From Elysia marginata (taxonomy: Eukaryota; Mollusca; Gastropoda; Plakobranchidae), in assembly GCA_019649035.1 (NCBI GenBank), contig BMAT01002168.1:262566-291470 (forward strand): 28,905 nucleotides of DNA, given 5' to 3'. The translations under genes and the position numbers were made by a program. Below, piece after piece: positions 19,976-28,905 of the stretch (position 1 is the first letter of the stretch; every line of letters starts with the position of its first letter). The notes below the pieces were generated by a model. That model had not been told where the DNA came from. It ran no database searches and saw nothing but the letters and a program-made list of their open reading frames with translations.

Positions 19976-21986
19976 ACTAGCTTACTCCTGTGTACACATG
20001 TATGAAACTCAAAACTTCTAGATCAACGGGTGAATCGCTAGAGAGGGCTAGAAATAGAATATAATATGCCTGTTACCAAAGCAAAAGGGTTGCAATTTAG
20101 CGTTGCTTAAATCTATAAAGTATCCAAATCTAGTCATCAACCAGCAGTGCATTGTAAAAAAGAATTCCTGAACCAACAACATTCCAGTGCCTCTGTCTTT
20201 ATTTTTACCATTTTTTTTTATTGTAAACAAACTTGGATGACACTCACAGCATGTGACTTAATTTTCTATTTCGATATTGATTATAATTTTGCTGTCTTAA
20301 AATTATTAAAAAATCTAAACTAACCTGCTTCTAAATTGCATTACTCTCACAAGTCTATATATAACATTATTTAGCGTTTCCAAACCAGTGCAGTTACATA
20401 GAGTCTAGATATAGATTACGCTAATTATTGTTTTATCACACCCTCAGGTCAACTGACAGGAGCCATTATGACGAAATTAATGTTATCGATATGAGCCTGT
20501 CAAAAAATGTCTCACGGGCTCGCTTTATGCCAGGATAAAATGTGCGTAATGCTTACGCTTACAAATTTAATAAAAAAAAAAAAAGGAAAGACTGGTATGT
20601 AACACCACTCCATAAATAAAATTAGGTTCTATTGATTGGTACTAAATAGGAATAGGTATTGAAATAACGATTCAATTGATGGACAACTTTGTTAATTTAA
20701 GCTGTTTGCTTTAAGTGAAAAAAAAAACTTATTTAACATTAATATCGATCGATTTGCACAAGATTATTACGCTTAGCTGGCCAATGTTTCCAAGAAAAAA
20801 AATTGCTAACAAAATATGAATTGATTGAACTCTATCTAATTCCATCAAACAGTTTCTGATCGATCAAGAGCAGGTGAGGGTTTTTTAAATTTTAGATTCT
20901 TTTCGAACGAAGTATCCATTTCTCCACTAATTATAACAACATTTTCCACAACTTTTTCACTCGTTAAACTAAACAAACCAAAAGCTGGAGTGGGCCTAGA
21001 CATCATTCTATCTGTGACAATATTTTTTTTTTACTTCGCAGCACTAAAGTCTTCGATTATCCATAGACATAGCCTCATAGGCCGTTAAAAAAAACAACAA
21101 CAGATATTGTCGTTTTGACTTTTTCCCCGTCTATCTAGAAGTCCAGGTTTATATCTAGATCTGGATTAGAAAAATCTATTGTAGATTATCAGCTGGAATG
21201 AGTTAAGTCTGCAGTCAGCAAAATGATTGCTTGGTCTGTAAAATTTTAAAGAAATTATCGTTCTATCAATACATTATTTAATATTTATGTTGACGTGCGC
21301 ATCTGTCAGTGCATTTTTGTTGTATCCCCTCTAAGAATATCTAGACAAAACTGAATTTACAAATTCTTACTTTGCTCATAGAAATGTGCAAACATTTTTA
21401 TCGATTGTGGGTACTTAATCACTGTTCAGGTTCTGTTTCAAATAAAACTGATGTGAATTGCACAATTTGCAACACTCAAAATGTGCTTGAAATGAAATGT
21501 TTCATCTCATACCATCATTTAGAGAGAAGAAATGTAGTTGACCCAGTTCACTCCAGTCACATGCTTGACCTAGAATGGGGTAGATCTAGATGTATTATTT
21601 TTATGAGGTAGTTAAATAGCTGTACACCAAGGTAGTACACCCAAAAATTCTGCAAAACAAAATGCTACTTACTTTGATGATCTGTTACACAGGTTGCACT
21701 AAAAAACTATTGGTTTTGAAACTGTACTGAGTATTTTTGTTGACCTGCACTGCAGGCTGCATATCTGATGGTTTGTTATTTTTCAAATATTTTCTCCTTT
21801 ATAAATTTTACAATTATTGTAAAGCTGTATTGATAAAAATTTAAAACTACACTCTAACAATGCTTTGTAGTTTTGGGAAGACACAGGCTAATAGCCTTTT
21901 TTTTAAATTGATGATAATACTTAATTTAGTATCAGAAACATATTCATCACCTTTTGTCCTCTATAGCCTTATATTGCTTTTTTCAG
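19976..21986. other. Intergenic stretch before the F-box gene
   Basis: I see no gene with a recognisable product. The first exon and promoter of the F-box gene may lie here, because an acceptor at 21986 suggests upstream exons. I could not identify a confident donor or core promoter. The open frame 21372-21611 has no known domain and no splice context. Confidence 0.35.
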
Positions 21987-22163
21987 ATCCATATGATGAG
22001 ATGCAAAGGAAAGATGATGTCTTGACGGAGCGAGAAGTTTTTATTTTCACGGTTCTGATACCGTCGCCGACGGGAGAACTCTCAAACTGCAGTGTGTGCT
22101 TACCATCTTATCTGTACACTGACAGTAACATCAACAAGAAAACTCAAGAAACATCAAATCAAA
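21987..22163 (+). other. Probable 5' UTR exon sequence of the F-box gene, with a short uORF
   Basis: TTGCTTTTTTCAG ending at 21986 is a good 3' splice site. The sequence after it is less AT-rich than its surroundings and runs into the F-box start codon at 22164. It contains a 10-codon upstream frame, ATG at 21993 to TGA at 22025 (MMRCKGKMMS). If transcribed, this could lower translation of the main frame. The exon is inferred from the splice signal and composition only. Confidence 0.4.
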
Positions 22164-22406
22164 ATGGATATTACGCTATTTCCTGCAGAGATATTGGAGA
22201 GGATATTTGTACATCTTGACACACAGGCTTTGGCGGCAGTTTCTCTAGCAGACTATGATCTAAATAGAATTGTCTATTCCTCTCAATTTTTAGATTTGTA
22301 TTGCCGAACATCTCTCAGCTGCTCCTGGGTTACAGCTGCTGACGTCTGCAATGCCTGCATTAATGTACCTTATGAATTTTGGTTTTGGACCCATACTACC
22401 ATAAAG
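22164..22406 (+). CDS. F-box protein, exon 1 (F-box domain)
   Basis: This encodes residues 1-81 of a predicted 541-residue F-box protein. The start ATG at 22164 has strong context (TCAAAATGG). The first 45 residues form an F-box: LFPAEILERIFVHLDTQAL, then AAVSLADYDLNRIV. F-box domains bind Skp1 and bring targets to SCF (Skp1-Cullin1) ubiquitin ligases in cytosol or nucleus. The exon continues with SCSWVTAADVCNACINV and YEFWFWTHTTIK and ends at the donor AAG|GTATTT (22407). It contains exactly 81 codons, so the intron is phase 0, and the downstream exon is in frame. A few extra residues (VF) and a stop would follow if the intron were retained. I do not recognise a named orthologue. The Skp1/SCF role is inferred from the family. 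Confidence 0.75.
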
Positions 22407-22829
22407 GTATTTTGATTATTTTTATATCAATCGATAAGTAATTATTATATTCTTACTGCGCACATGTGTGATGCAATGCATAATATATATATGAATGTCA
22501 GACTGTCACTTTTGTTTGGTCTCCCAGTCAAGGTTGCTCGCCTAAACGTCTCTAATTGGGCACTTCTAGCTGCATTTTTCTCTGCAACCCAAAGAGTATT
22601 CATGTATTGTACTTTTCTGGTGTTTCTTTTTTTGAGATTGCAAATGATCTTACTTTTAATTAAACTACTAATACTACTACTACCAATCTCTTGAACCAAT
22701 CCATATTTTTTTATTCTGTAAACGGGTTGTAAACACAAGTACAATAAATTATCTTTCACATTGTGCACAGTTTCAGCACCATTGATAAACACACTATTGA
22801 ACACTACTCATTCCAAGATAGCTACCCCC

Positions 22830-23945
22830 CATCAAAGACTGGTCAAAGCTGGAGGTCAGAGCTGTTGTGCGATTTGTTTTGTGTTCTAAAGGAATAAGAC
22901 CTGAAATTCACAAACAAATAGCAGAAACATATGGTGAGGGTGCTGTGACAAGATCTCTAGTGTATCAATGGTTTACTTGGTTTGGAGAAGGCCGAACAAG
23001 TCTAGATGATGAGCCAAATTCAGGTTGCCCGAAAACATCGATCAATGGGGAGAACACAACTCTTGTTGACGAGCTCGTCAAATGTGACATGAAAATGAAG
23101 ATACGCGAGATTGCTTTGAAACTCTGAAACTCGAAATTCCAAAGAGTACGGTTCATTACTTTGGCATATCCGAAGGAGTCTGCAAGATGGGTTCCAAAAA
23201 TGTTAACAGAGGATCACAAGATTCAAAGGATTGAAATTTCAAAACGCCTTCTGCTGCGATGCCAACAAGACAATGGAGATGAGGATACAACACATATTTG
23301 TGTGTGGCCTGGTGGAGACTTTTGAGCAACGAAGAGCCTATTTGACAATATGATTACTGGTGACAAAACTTTGGTCCATCTGAATATCCCAGAGATAAAG
23401 CACGACTCCATGACTTAGAAACATCCATCCTCTCCAAAAAGTTCAAAGTGCAGAGATCCGCAGCTAAAGTGATGGCTAATGTGTTCTGGGATGCGAAACG
23501 TGTGATCCTCTTAGATATTTTGCCCAGGGTTAGTGTATCAATGCTGCCCAATACTGCAGCACTCTTGACTGCCTCAGAGATGCAATTCGTTGCAAAAGAC
23601 CTGGACTCTTGAGAAGGGGTGTTGTGCTTCAGCACGATATTGCTATCCCTTATTCAGCAAATCTTACACAGCAATGGCTACAGCGCTACTGTTGGGAAAT
23701 TCTTCCTTATCCTGCCCACAGTCCAGACCTCGCACCCTCTGACTTTCAATTGTTTGGACCCTTGAATCGTCATTTAGGAGGCATGGCTTTGGAGACAAAA
23801 GGTGACCTCGTCGGTTAATTGAAGAATTGTTTTGCTGATCTTGACCTTGATTTATTCAGAGTGGGTATCTATTCGCTGCTGTTGCGCTAGAAAAAATGGA
23901 TCGATCTCCATGGGAATTACGTTTAAAAGTAGAGGAAGAGTGATA
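22830..23945 (+). pseudogene. Decayed mariner transposase in the F-box intron
   Basis: The N-terminal helix-turn-helix part is intact at 22867-23127: IRPEIHKQIAETYGEGAVTR, then VYQWFTWFGEGRTSLDDEP and SGCPKT. This is the typical mariner DNA-binding and linker region. Stops and frame changes follow. ITGDKTLVHL (about 23353-23382) carries the first catalytic Asp. LQHDIAIPYSANLTQQWLQR (about 23627-23686) carries the second within a changed HDNARPH motif, and PAHSPDLAPSDFQLFGPL (about 23716-23769) carries the third. The spacing agrees with the DD34D mariner class. No protein can be made in one piece. I could not define the terminal inverted repeats. It lies in the same orientation as the host gene. 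Confidence 0.8.
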
Positions 23946-24028
23946 CTTTACGCTGTGAGAGTTTCAAATTCATCCCATTAAAGCTGTTTGAGTTGCGCCT
24001 TTTCCTGTTTCTTTTTGGATGTCCCTCG

Positions 24029-24096
<68 letters not shown>

Positions 24097-24231
24097 TACT
24101 ACTACTACTACATGTACTACTATTACTACTACTCCTACTCCCACCACCACCACTACTACTACTAGTACTACTACTACCACCATCACTACTACTACTGCTG
24201 CTACCACTACTACTACTACTACTACTACTAT
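24029..24231. repeat. CTA trinucleotide microsatellite
   Basis: About 200 bases of CTA repeats, pure over the first 65 or so and then interrupted by CCA, CTG and TAT variants. The poly-Ser, poly-Thr and poly-Tyr open frames seen in all directions are artefacts of the repeat. It lies inside the F-box intron, directly after the mariner remnant. Confidence 0.95.
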
Positions 24232-25281
24232 TGGGTCTATGGTACAACTTTTTTTTTCTTTCAAACTTCTAGTAGAAAGAAAAAAAATTGTCTTGCAAAT
24301 GTTTTTGTGTATATTGCAATCAAGAAGTTTTATCAATTGATTAGTTTTTAAAATCAAGACTTTTTTTTATTTAGCATTGAAAGCTGTCAGAGTGAAACTA
24401 AATTAGAGACAGAAAGCATTGCCCAAATTAGCAAAAAGTTAATAATGAGCATCTGCCTTAACAGACCTTCCATCTGATTACTCTCTAGCCATTTTGAATA
24501 CAAAGGTAGGCAGAGTCTATTCTTCGATAAAATATTAGTAATTTTATGATCTAGTTGAATCCCATGCTTTTCATTTTGTCTTTTAAAATGTAGCTTGGAG
24601 TTCTACACCTCAAATATTATTAATCTTTCTTGTTCATTCAGCCTGTCATCGATAATTAGCTTTATTCAAGGCATGACTAAAATACACTTCATGTGAAAGG
24701 ACCATGTACTAGCTTCTAAACAGTGGATACAACAAGAAACTTGTGGTGCGATTTCATAGAATGTAGTTTAACTGCAAGCCACAATTTTTAGGTGTTTTTA
24801 TGCACCATTATTAAAAAAATAATCCAAAAATACTCTATGGGAGAGCAAAACTTTTGTCTGGTGGATAGGGTATGCATTTGTTTAATATAAAATAAGTTGC
24901 TATGAAAAGATTTTACGCAACAGCTTTCTTAATCTGAAAACAAAAAAAGCGCCATTTTTTGCTCAAAATTGGACCAGCTAGTTTAATTAAAGATATATGT
25001 CAAGGACATCACAATCAATAAGATGGTCTCACATATCACCTAAGCAAGACATTCTTACATCAAGTGTTCTCCAATTCTTGTCCCTTGCGGTGAAAATGTT
25101 ATTAGAGGATATAAAGTAATTTTCAGATTTCTGTGGAAAAGGTAAGGTTTTGAAATTTATTCAAAATCTTTTTTTGTGAAGCAAAAGGGAGAAATATGTA
25201 GATACAATTTATATATGCAATGTTATAGTTTTTGGAGAAGAAAAAAAAACAGAACCCTTAGAGCGCTCTACTTTAGGAGGG

Positions 25282-25399
25282 TAATAGTTGTCATATTTAC
25301 CTAAATATTGTGCCATGCCATGACTTATAAGTTTCAGAGCAACTTAAAACTTATAAGTTATGGTAAGGCACAAAATTTAGGAAGTATGAAGATATATTA
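25282..25399 (+). repeat. Long imperfect foldback in the F-box intron
   Basis: The 35-base inner arms 25300-25334 and 25347-25381 are inverted copies with 31 of 35 matches and a 12-base loop (CAGAGCAACTTA). Weaker pairing extends outward to TAATA at 25282-25286 and TATTA at 25395-25399. The central stem ACTTATAAGTTT / AAACTTATAAGT is perfect. Size and shape fit either a very small MITE (TA lies at both ends) or a precursor-like hairpin if transcribed with the intron. Sequence alone does not decide between them. Confidence 0.65.
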
Positions 25400-25596
25400 T
25401 AAATACAAAACATGTATGGATATATAATAGTAATAATTAATACAAAATAATAGTTATATTTAATGTCGAATTTTAGATTTATAACAATAGATTTGGAATG
25501 ATTAATGTCAAACTAAAAGGCCACAATGTGTTATTTCTAAATTGCTTTAAATAGCTAAATGTTAATGAGATTTTCAGAACAAAATGTAAAGTAATA

Positions 25597-25956
25597 TAGG
25601 GTGGAAACCTCTGAAATTGAAGTCTGATAAATAAAAACTCTCATGATTCAAAGTTTTCTAGACAAGGAGTTTCTTTTCCCTCTTTGACTTTCTTAGTTTT
25701 TAACTCATAACTCAAAGTTGGTGAGGTTCAATTCTCTTAAATAAAAGTTTATGTTGAGGTCCATACAAGATTTTCCTTCTGCTACATAGCAGTTTCATTT
25801 CTTCAAAGCATGTAACTCTGTAAGATTAGTGAGAAACTGTAACGAAGCAAAGCTGCTGTCTCAAAAGACACATGATCCTGACCCCTTGTGTATGCCAAGT
25901 GTTGTTTCTAGTGTTTTTGTCCATTCCCAAGAGATTCAAATTATGGATTTCCACTA
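25597..25956. mobile_element. MITE, family A copy 3
   Basis: The left end TAGGGTGGAAACCTC follows TA, and the right end GATTTCCACTA is followed by TA at 25957-25958. The interior aligns with copy 1 in the same direction: GGTTCAATTCTCTTAA, CAAAGCATG and GAGATTCAAATTATG are shared. It is about 85 bases shorter than copy 1, the loss being in the middle (the CACCCCACCC segment is missing). It has no coding capacity. Confidence 0.6.
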
Positions 25957-26383
25957 TAGTAAAACATTGGTTAAAAAAAAAAATGATTTCTGAAAAGTGG
26001 GGTACGAGGATGTGTCATTCAGTTTCATTTTGTACTTATTTTATTATTTTTGTTAAATTATGTTAAAGTCAACTGTGAACATATTTTATTTCTATCCTGT
26101 GGTTTTGACTTCATCCAGATTCAATTTTATTGATGAATAAGATGCATGTATTTTTATTACCCTTGATACTCTTTCAAACTTCACTTTGTGATGAATTCAG
26201 AACAATCTGTTGATTACAACAAATATAGGGCCTACTCTAAACCGTCTGTAAAAATAATATTCTTAAAGTTAAACTGATGACGTATGGTAATGGGTATGTT
26301 TTGCTGTTTTCTGGGTTTTTTTTGCTTAATTTTTAAGGGCAGTTAAACTTGTCTCTTCTTTTCTCTTTTCAAATTACTCCCAG

Positions 26384-27766
26384 GCTGAAGATGATGGAAA
26401 CTCAATTCACTATCCCATTCGAAACCTGACTAAGATCGGAATGTTGAAGCATATGTACATCATGTGGCTAACATGTGGCCTTCGTCCTGACTCTATGTAT
26501 TCCTACATCCAAATGAACGAACTCTACGCACTGCCTGACACCGTTGATAAGGTGTTTGGTGTTGGTAAAGTTCCTTCTAGGTCTGTAAGAGATTGCTTGT
26601 TGAAAGTTTTCCTGGGTCTGCCGGAAATCATGGAATTGACATGTGCGAGCTTAGAAGTATTCTACATGCAGAATGGTGGTACCAGAACTCTCCATATGGA
26701 TCTTGTGTGCAATGATGGAATCAAACCCAAGCTGCCTATTGGATTTGTGCCTCTTTTTAGTGTTGAAATAATTTTATCAGCCCTTTATGGAAGGAACCCT
26801 GCACTGCTGATTTTAATTGGTGAAGACACATGGGTACTATGGCTAGGATACCTAAGCATCTCCTTTGGTAATAATGGTACAACTATACTTGACAACTCTT
26901 TCTGCAGATATTTCACATTTGAGGATAAGGCAGCCGACATTCGGTACCATGCTCACCATGTTTTACTTGACATCAATGGCTATGTCAGTAATACTAGAAA
27001 TGGATGGCCATGCCCCTTCATCACAGGCAATCACATTTATTTCATGGCTGAACTCACAATAGAGCTTGCTCAAGATCACCACCGCAGCTTACAACAAAAG
27101 TTTAATATGCTTCTTGCTGAGGGTTGCAGTCGGCTATTAAACAGTATTCTCAATTTATGCAAAGGTAAATCTGGTCCAAAGAAAGACATCATCCTGAATT
27201 TCCTTAAGCACAGAGTTTGTCACACCTCTCAAATCAATGAATATGTTCTTAATTTTCTAGATACAACATTGAGTAAAATAAAGTCTTCCCAGTCAGAGCA
27301 GATGAACTACTTGATTTACAAATGCATACTGGAGAGAGTAGTGTGCCTCTACCGCAATGAGATACAGTCTTGCATTGAGAATCGATTTTGTCACTCCTTT
27401 CTCTGCGGGTGCGTAGCAGTTCCATTAGAGCAGAGAGGGTATAACAGACGCAGTTTTGATCAAAAGATAGAGAGGTGTCGATCTGAGAAGGCATCAACAA
27501 CAATAGAAGGCCTCAACTATCCACGATTTTGGCCCCCTCATGTGTTATCAGCAGCATGTGTGGCCATCCCAGTGTTGCTGGATGTACTGGCTGTAGATAT
27601 TTCGTTCATTACAAGACGATGTGCCAATCGTGTTGTTCCAAGGCTGGCCCAGGAAAAAATCAACAGGAGATTGCACGATGCAAGCCTTTGTCTTACCAAC
27701 CGTCCACCAAACAAGCCTAGATGTCCACCGCTGTTGACCCAAATCAGGCTATGTAACACTTTGTAG
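26384..27766 (+). CDS. F-box protein, exon 2 (uncharacterised region)
   Basis: This exon encodes residues 82-541 and ends at TAG 27764-27766. The frame is open from the acceptor: AEDDGNSIHYPIRNLTKIG leads into the Met at 26441, so the splice from exon 1 adds the N-terminus in phase. The 460 residues contain no WD40, leucine-rich or kelch repeats and no domain I can name. They look mainly helical and globular, with scattered aromatic and Cys residues (GYVSNTRNGWPCPFITGNH; FCHSFLCGCVAVPLEQRGYN), a basic stretch near RRSFDQKIERCRSEKAS and a Pro-rich tail (NRPPNKPRCPP). This region would be expected to bind the ubiquitylation target. Without the upstream exon the protein would start at 26441 and lack the F-box. 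No AATAAA was seen within about 800 bases downstream. Confidence 0.75.
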   Translation, partial: AEDDGNSIHYPIRNLTKIGMLKHMYIMWLTCGLRPDSMYSYIQMNELYALPDTVDKVFGVGKVPSRSVRDCLLKVFLGLPEIMELTCASLEVFYMQNGGTRTLHMDLVCNDGIKPKLPIGFVPLFSVEIILSALYGRNPALLILIGEDTWVLWLGYLSISFGNNGTTILDNSFCRYFTFEDKAADIRYHAHHVLLDINGYVSNTRNGWPCPFITGNHIYFMAELTIELAQDHHRSLQQKFNMLLAEGCSRLLNSILNLCKGKSGPKKDIILNFLKHRVCHTSQINEYVLNFLDTTLSKIKSSQSEQMNYLIYKCILERVVCLYRNEIQSCIENRFCHSFLCGCVAVPLEQRGYNRRSFDQKIERCRSEKASTTIEGLNYPRFWPPHVLSAACVAIPVLLDVLAVDISFITRRCANRVVPRLAQEKINRRLHDASLCLTNRPPNKPRCPPLLTQIRLCNTL

Positions 27767-28688
27767 TCCACTTGTTGTTTTATTTACATTACAAATTTTT
27801 AAATGAAATGTTTTATGGCAAAGGATAAACCTGAAAGGTGCTAATTATTTTTACTTTTTACCCCATGCTCAACACATGGCAAAATGTTTGTGAACGTCTT
27901 TCAGCAGAAAATGATCATTGTATATATTGGTTTGCCAAAAGTTTTAGATATACTTTGTGGTATTTTATTTTATTTTAAGACTTGTTGGTATCTATGTACA
28001 CATGGCATATATTTATGGCTTTTTTACTATGAACCATTTAATGTGATAGTTGTAAAAAACACTCAGGTAAAAAAGTTCTGCAGTATCTAGAAAACTTGCC
28101 GTTCACATGAAAATCATAGTGGCCTATTACTTTTATTGATATTTTTTATTCTTTTGTGATTCTGTCAAACTATGTTTCGTTTTTTAATGATGTGTTTTGT
28201 TGTCGTGAATGCTTGATAGGAATAAGATAAACATCTGACATCTGCAATCTACAAATTTTCTTTGGTGCCATACTTTTTTTAAAAAAGGAAGAAGATCAAA
28301 GCTGGCTTTGCAAATCAGTATTCCACTTTGCTTTTACTTTTAAAGATCCTATCATTTTAGCAAGATGAATTTATCGTGAATATATACCTCTTTATTTTAA
28401 AAATTGCCATTGCCAAAGGCAGGAGTAATAATGATAAATGAATTATACTCTTTGGTCCATCATCACTAAACTGTTTTTTCTTTCTCTCATAAGACTCATT
28501 ATTTTGTTTATTTTTGTATTATTTGTGGTATTTTACGGTTTAAATGGATAGGGCATACCCAAAATTTCTGTATCTTGAAGAAATTGAAAGACGTTATTGA
28601 CATATATATACTGTAGTTGTACAAGCACAACTCCAATTACATTTATGAAGAAACTAGGTAATAATGCTACATCAAAACATGTCCACAC
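27767..28688. other. 3' flank of the F-box gene
   Basis: AT- and T-rich DNA, probably including the F-box gene 3' UTR. No canonical AATAAA was found; only weak variants such as AATATA near 28379 are present. No further exon is supported, and the open frame 27884-28090 is low-complexity. Confidence 0.4.
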
Positions 28689-28784
28689 CTCTACTACTAC
28701 TACTACTACTTCTACTACTACTACTACTGGTGTTGCTTCTACTACTACTACCTCCACTACCATCACCTAAACCACCACCACTAA

Positions 28785-28815
<31 letters not shown>

Positions 28816-28905
28816 ACTACTAGTACTACAACTACTACTAGTAGTAGTACATGTAGTACAACTACTGCTGCTGCTACTATACTACTACTACTACTACTAC
28901 TACTA
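28689..28905. repeat. CTA/CTG-type microsatellite, running off the right edge
   Basis: Mixed CTA repeats with CTT, CCA and CTG variants continue to the last base. The orientation flips near 28840, producing the perfect 18-base palindrome ACTACTACTAGTAGTAGT (28831-28848). Open frames here are artefacts of the repeat. Confidence 0.95.

Larger units (their letters stand above)
22407..26383 (+). other. Intron of the F-box gene (3977 bp)
   Basis: It is bounded by AAG|GTATTT and by TTTTCAAATTACTCCCAG|GC. Both ends match GT-AG consensus, with a pyrimidine-rich tract before the acceptor. It holds a decayed mariner, a CTA microsatellite, a long foldback and MITE family A copy 3. This load explains its length. 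The assignment rests on splice consensus and frame continuity; there is no transcript evidence. Confidence 0.65.

Noticed and set aside
21372..21611. A 79-residue frame as a first coding exon of the F-box gene
   Set aside because: No donor consensus at its end and no domain; the F-box itself begins directly after a well-placed ATG at 22164.
22867..23127. Mariner DNA-binding frame as an F-box exon or domesticated gene
   Set aside because: The exon 1 to exon 2 splice is already in phase without it, and the frame runs straight into decayed transposase sequence.
23978..24357. Several open frames on both strands encoding runs of Ser, Thr, Tyr, Leu or Val
   Set aside because: They are translations of the CTA microsatellite in different frames, not genes.
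1..28905. CRISPR arrays, operons or a clustered multi-gene defence or biosynthetic system
   Set aside because: No regularly spaced short repeats with unique spacers exist, and the three genes are spliced, far apart and functionally unrelated, as expected for an animal genome.

Overview
This is an AT-rich animal nuclear sequence with sparse spliced genes and many old transposon copies. Three gene loci and one probable terminal exon can be supported. The two recognisable proteins are a ZIP zinc transporter and a LanC-like protein, both clearly metazoan in type. A tRNA-derived SINE, a mariner remnant, two LINE remnants and many TA-flanked miniature elements fit an invertebrate, most likely a mollusc or other lophotrochozoan. 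The species cannot be read from the window, and a run of 103 Ns marks an assembly gap.

Layout. Positions 1-149 hold the right end of a TA-flanked element. At 615-687 (+) lies a probable terminal exon of a gene that lies mostly upstream of the window, followed by AATAAA at 735. From 0.9 to 8.4 kb there are only repeats: a hAT-like MITE, small foldbacks, and a minus-strand LINE 3' end split by a MITE. A ZIP1/2/3-class zinc transporter follows at 8409-9536 (-), with its coding region in one exon. The stretch 10.3-13.3 kb is a dense patch of MITE ends plus a SINE. The LanC-like gene is at 15097-16497 (-), also with one coding exon and a likely 5' intron. At 18.0-20.0 kb there is a decayed non-LTR retrotransposon (+). 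From 22.16 to 27.77 kb there is a two-exon F-box protein gene (+). Its 3977-bp intron carries a mariner remnant, a CTA microsatellite, a long foldback and a third copy of one MITE family. A second CTA-type microsatellite runs off the right edge.

The genes have no evident shared pathway: zinc import, LanC-like glutathione-linked chemistry and probable SCF ubiquitin-ligase substrate recognition. Nothing suggests a cluster acting together, and I found no convincing undescribed multi-gene system. The most useful leads are the uncharacterised region of the F-box protein, the alternative hydrophobic N-terminus of the LanC-like protein, the miRNA-precursor-like foldback in the F-box intron, and the set of TA-flanked MITE families with CAGT-type ends.
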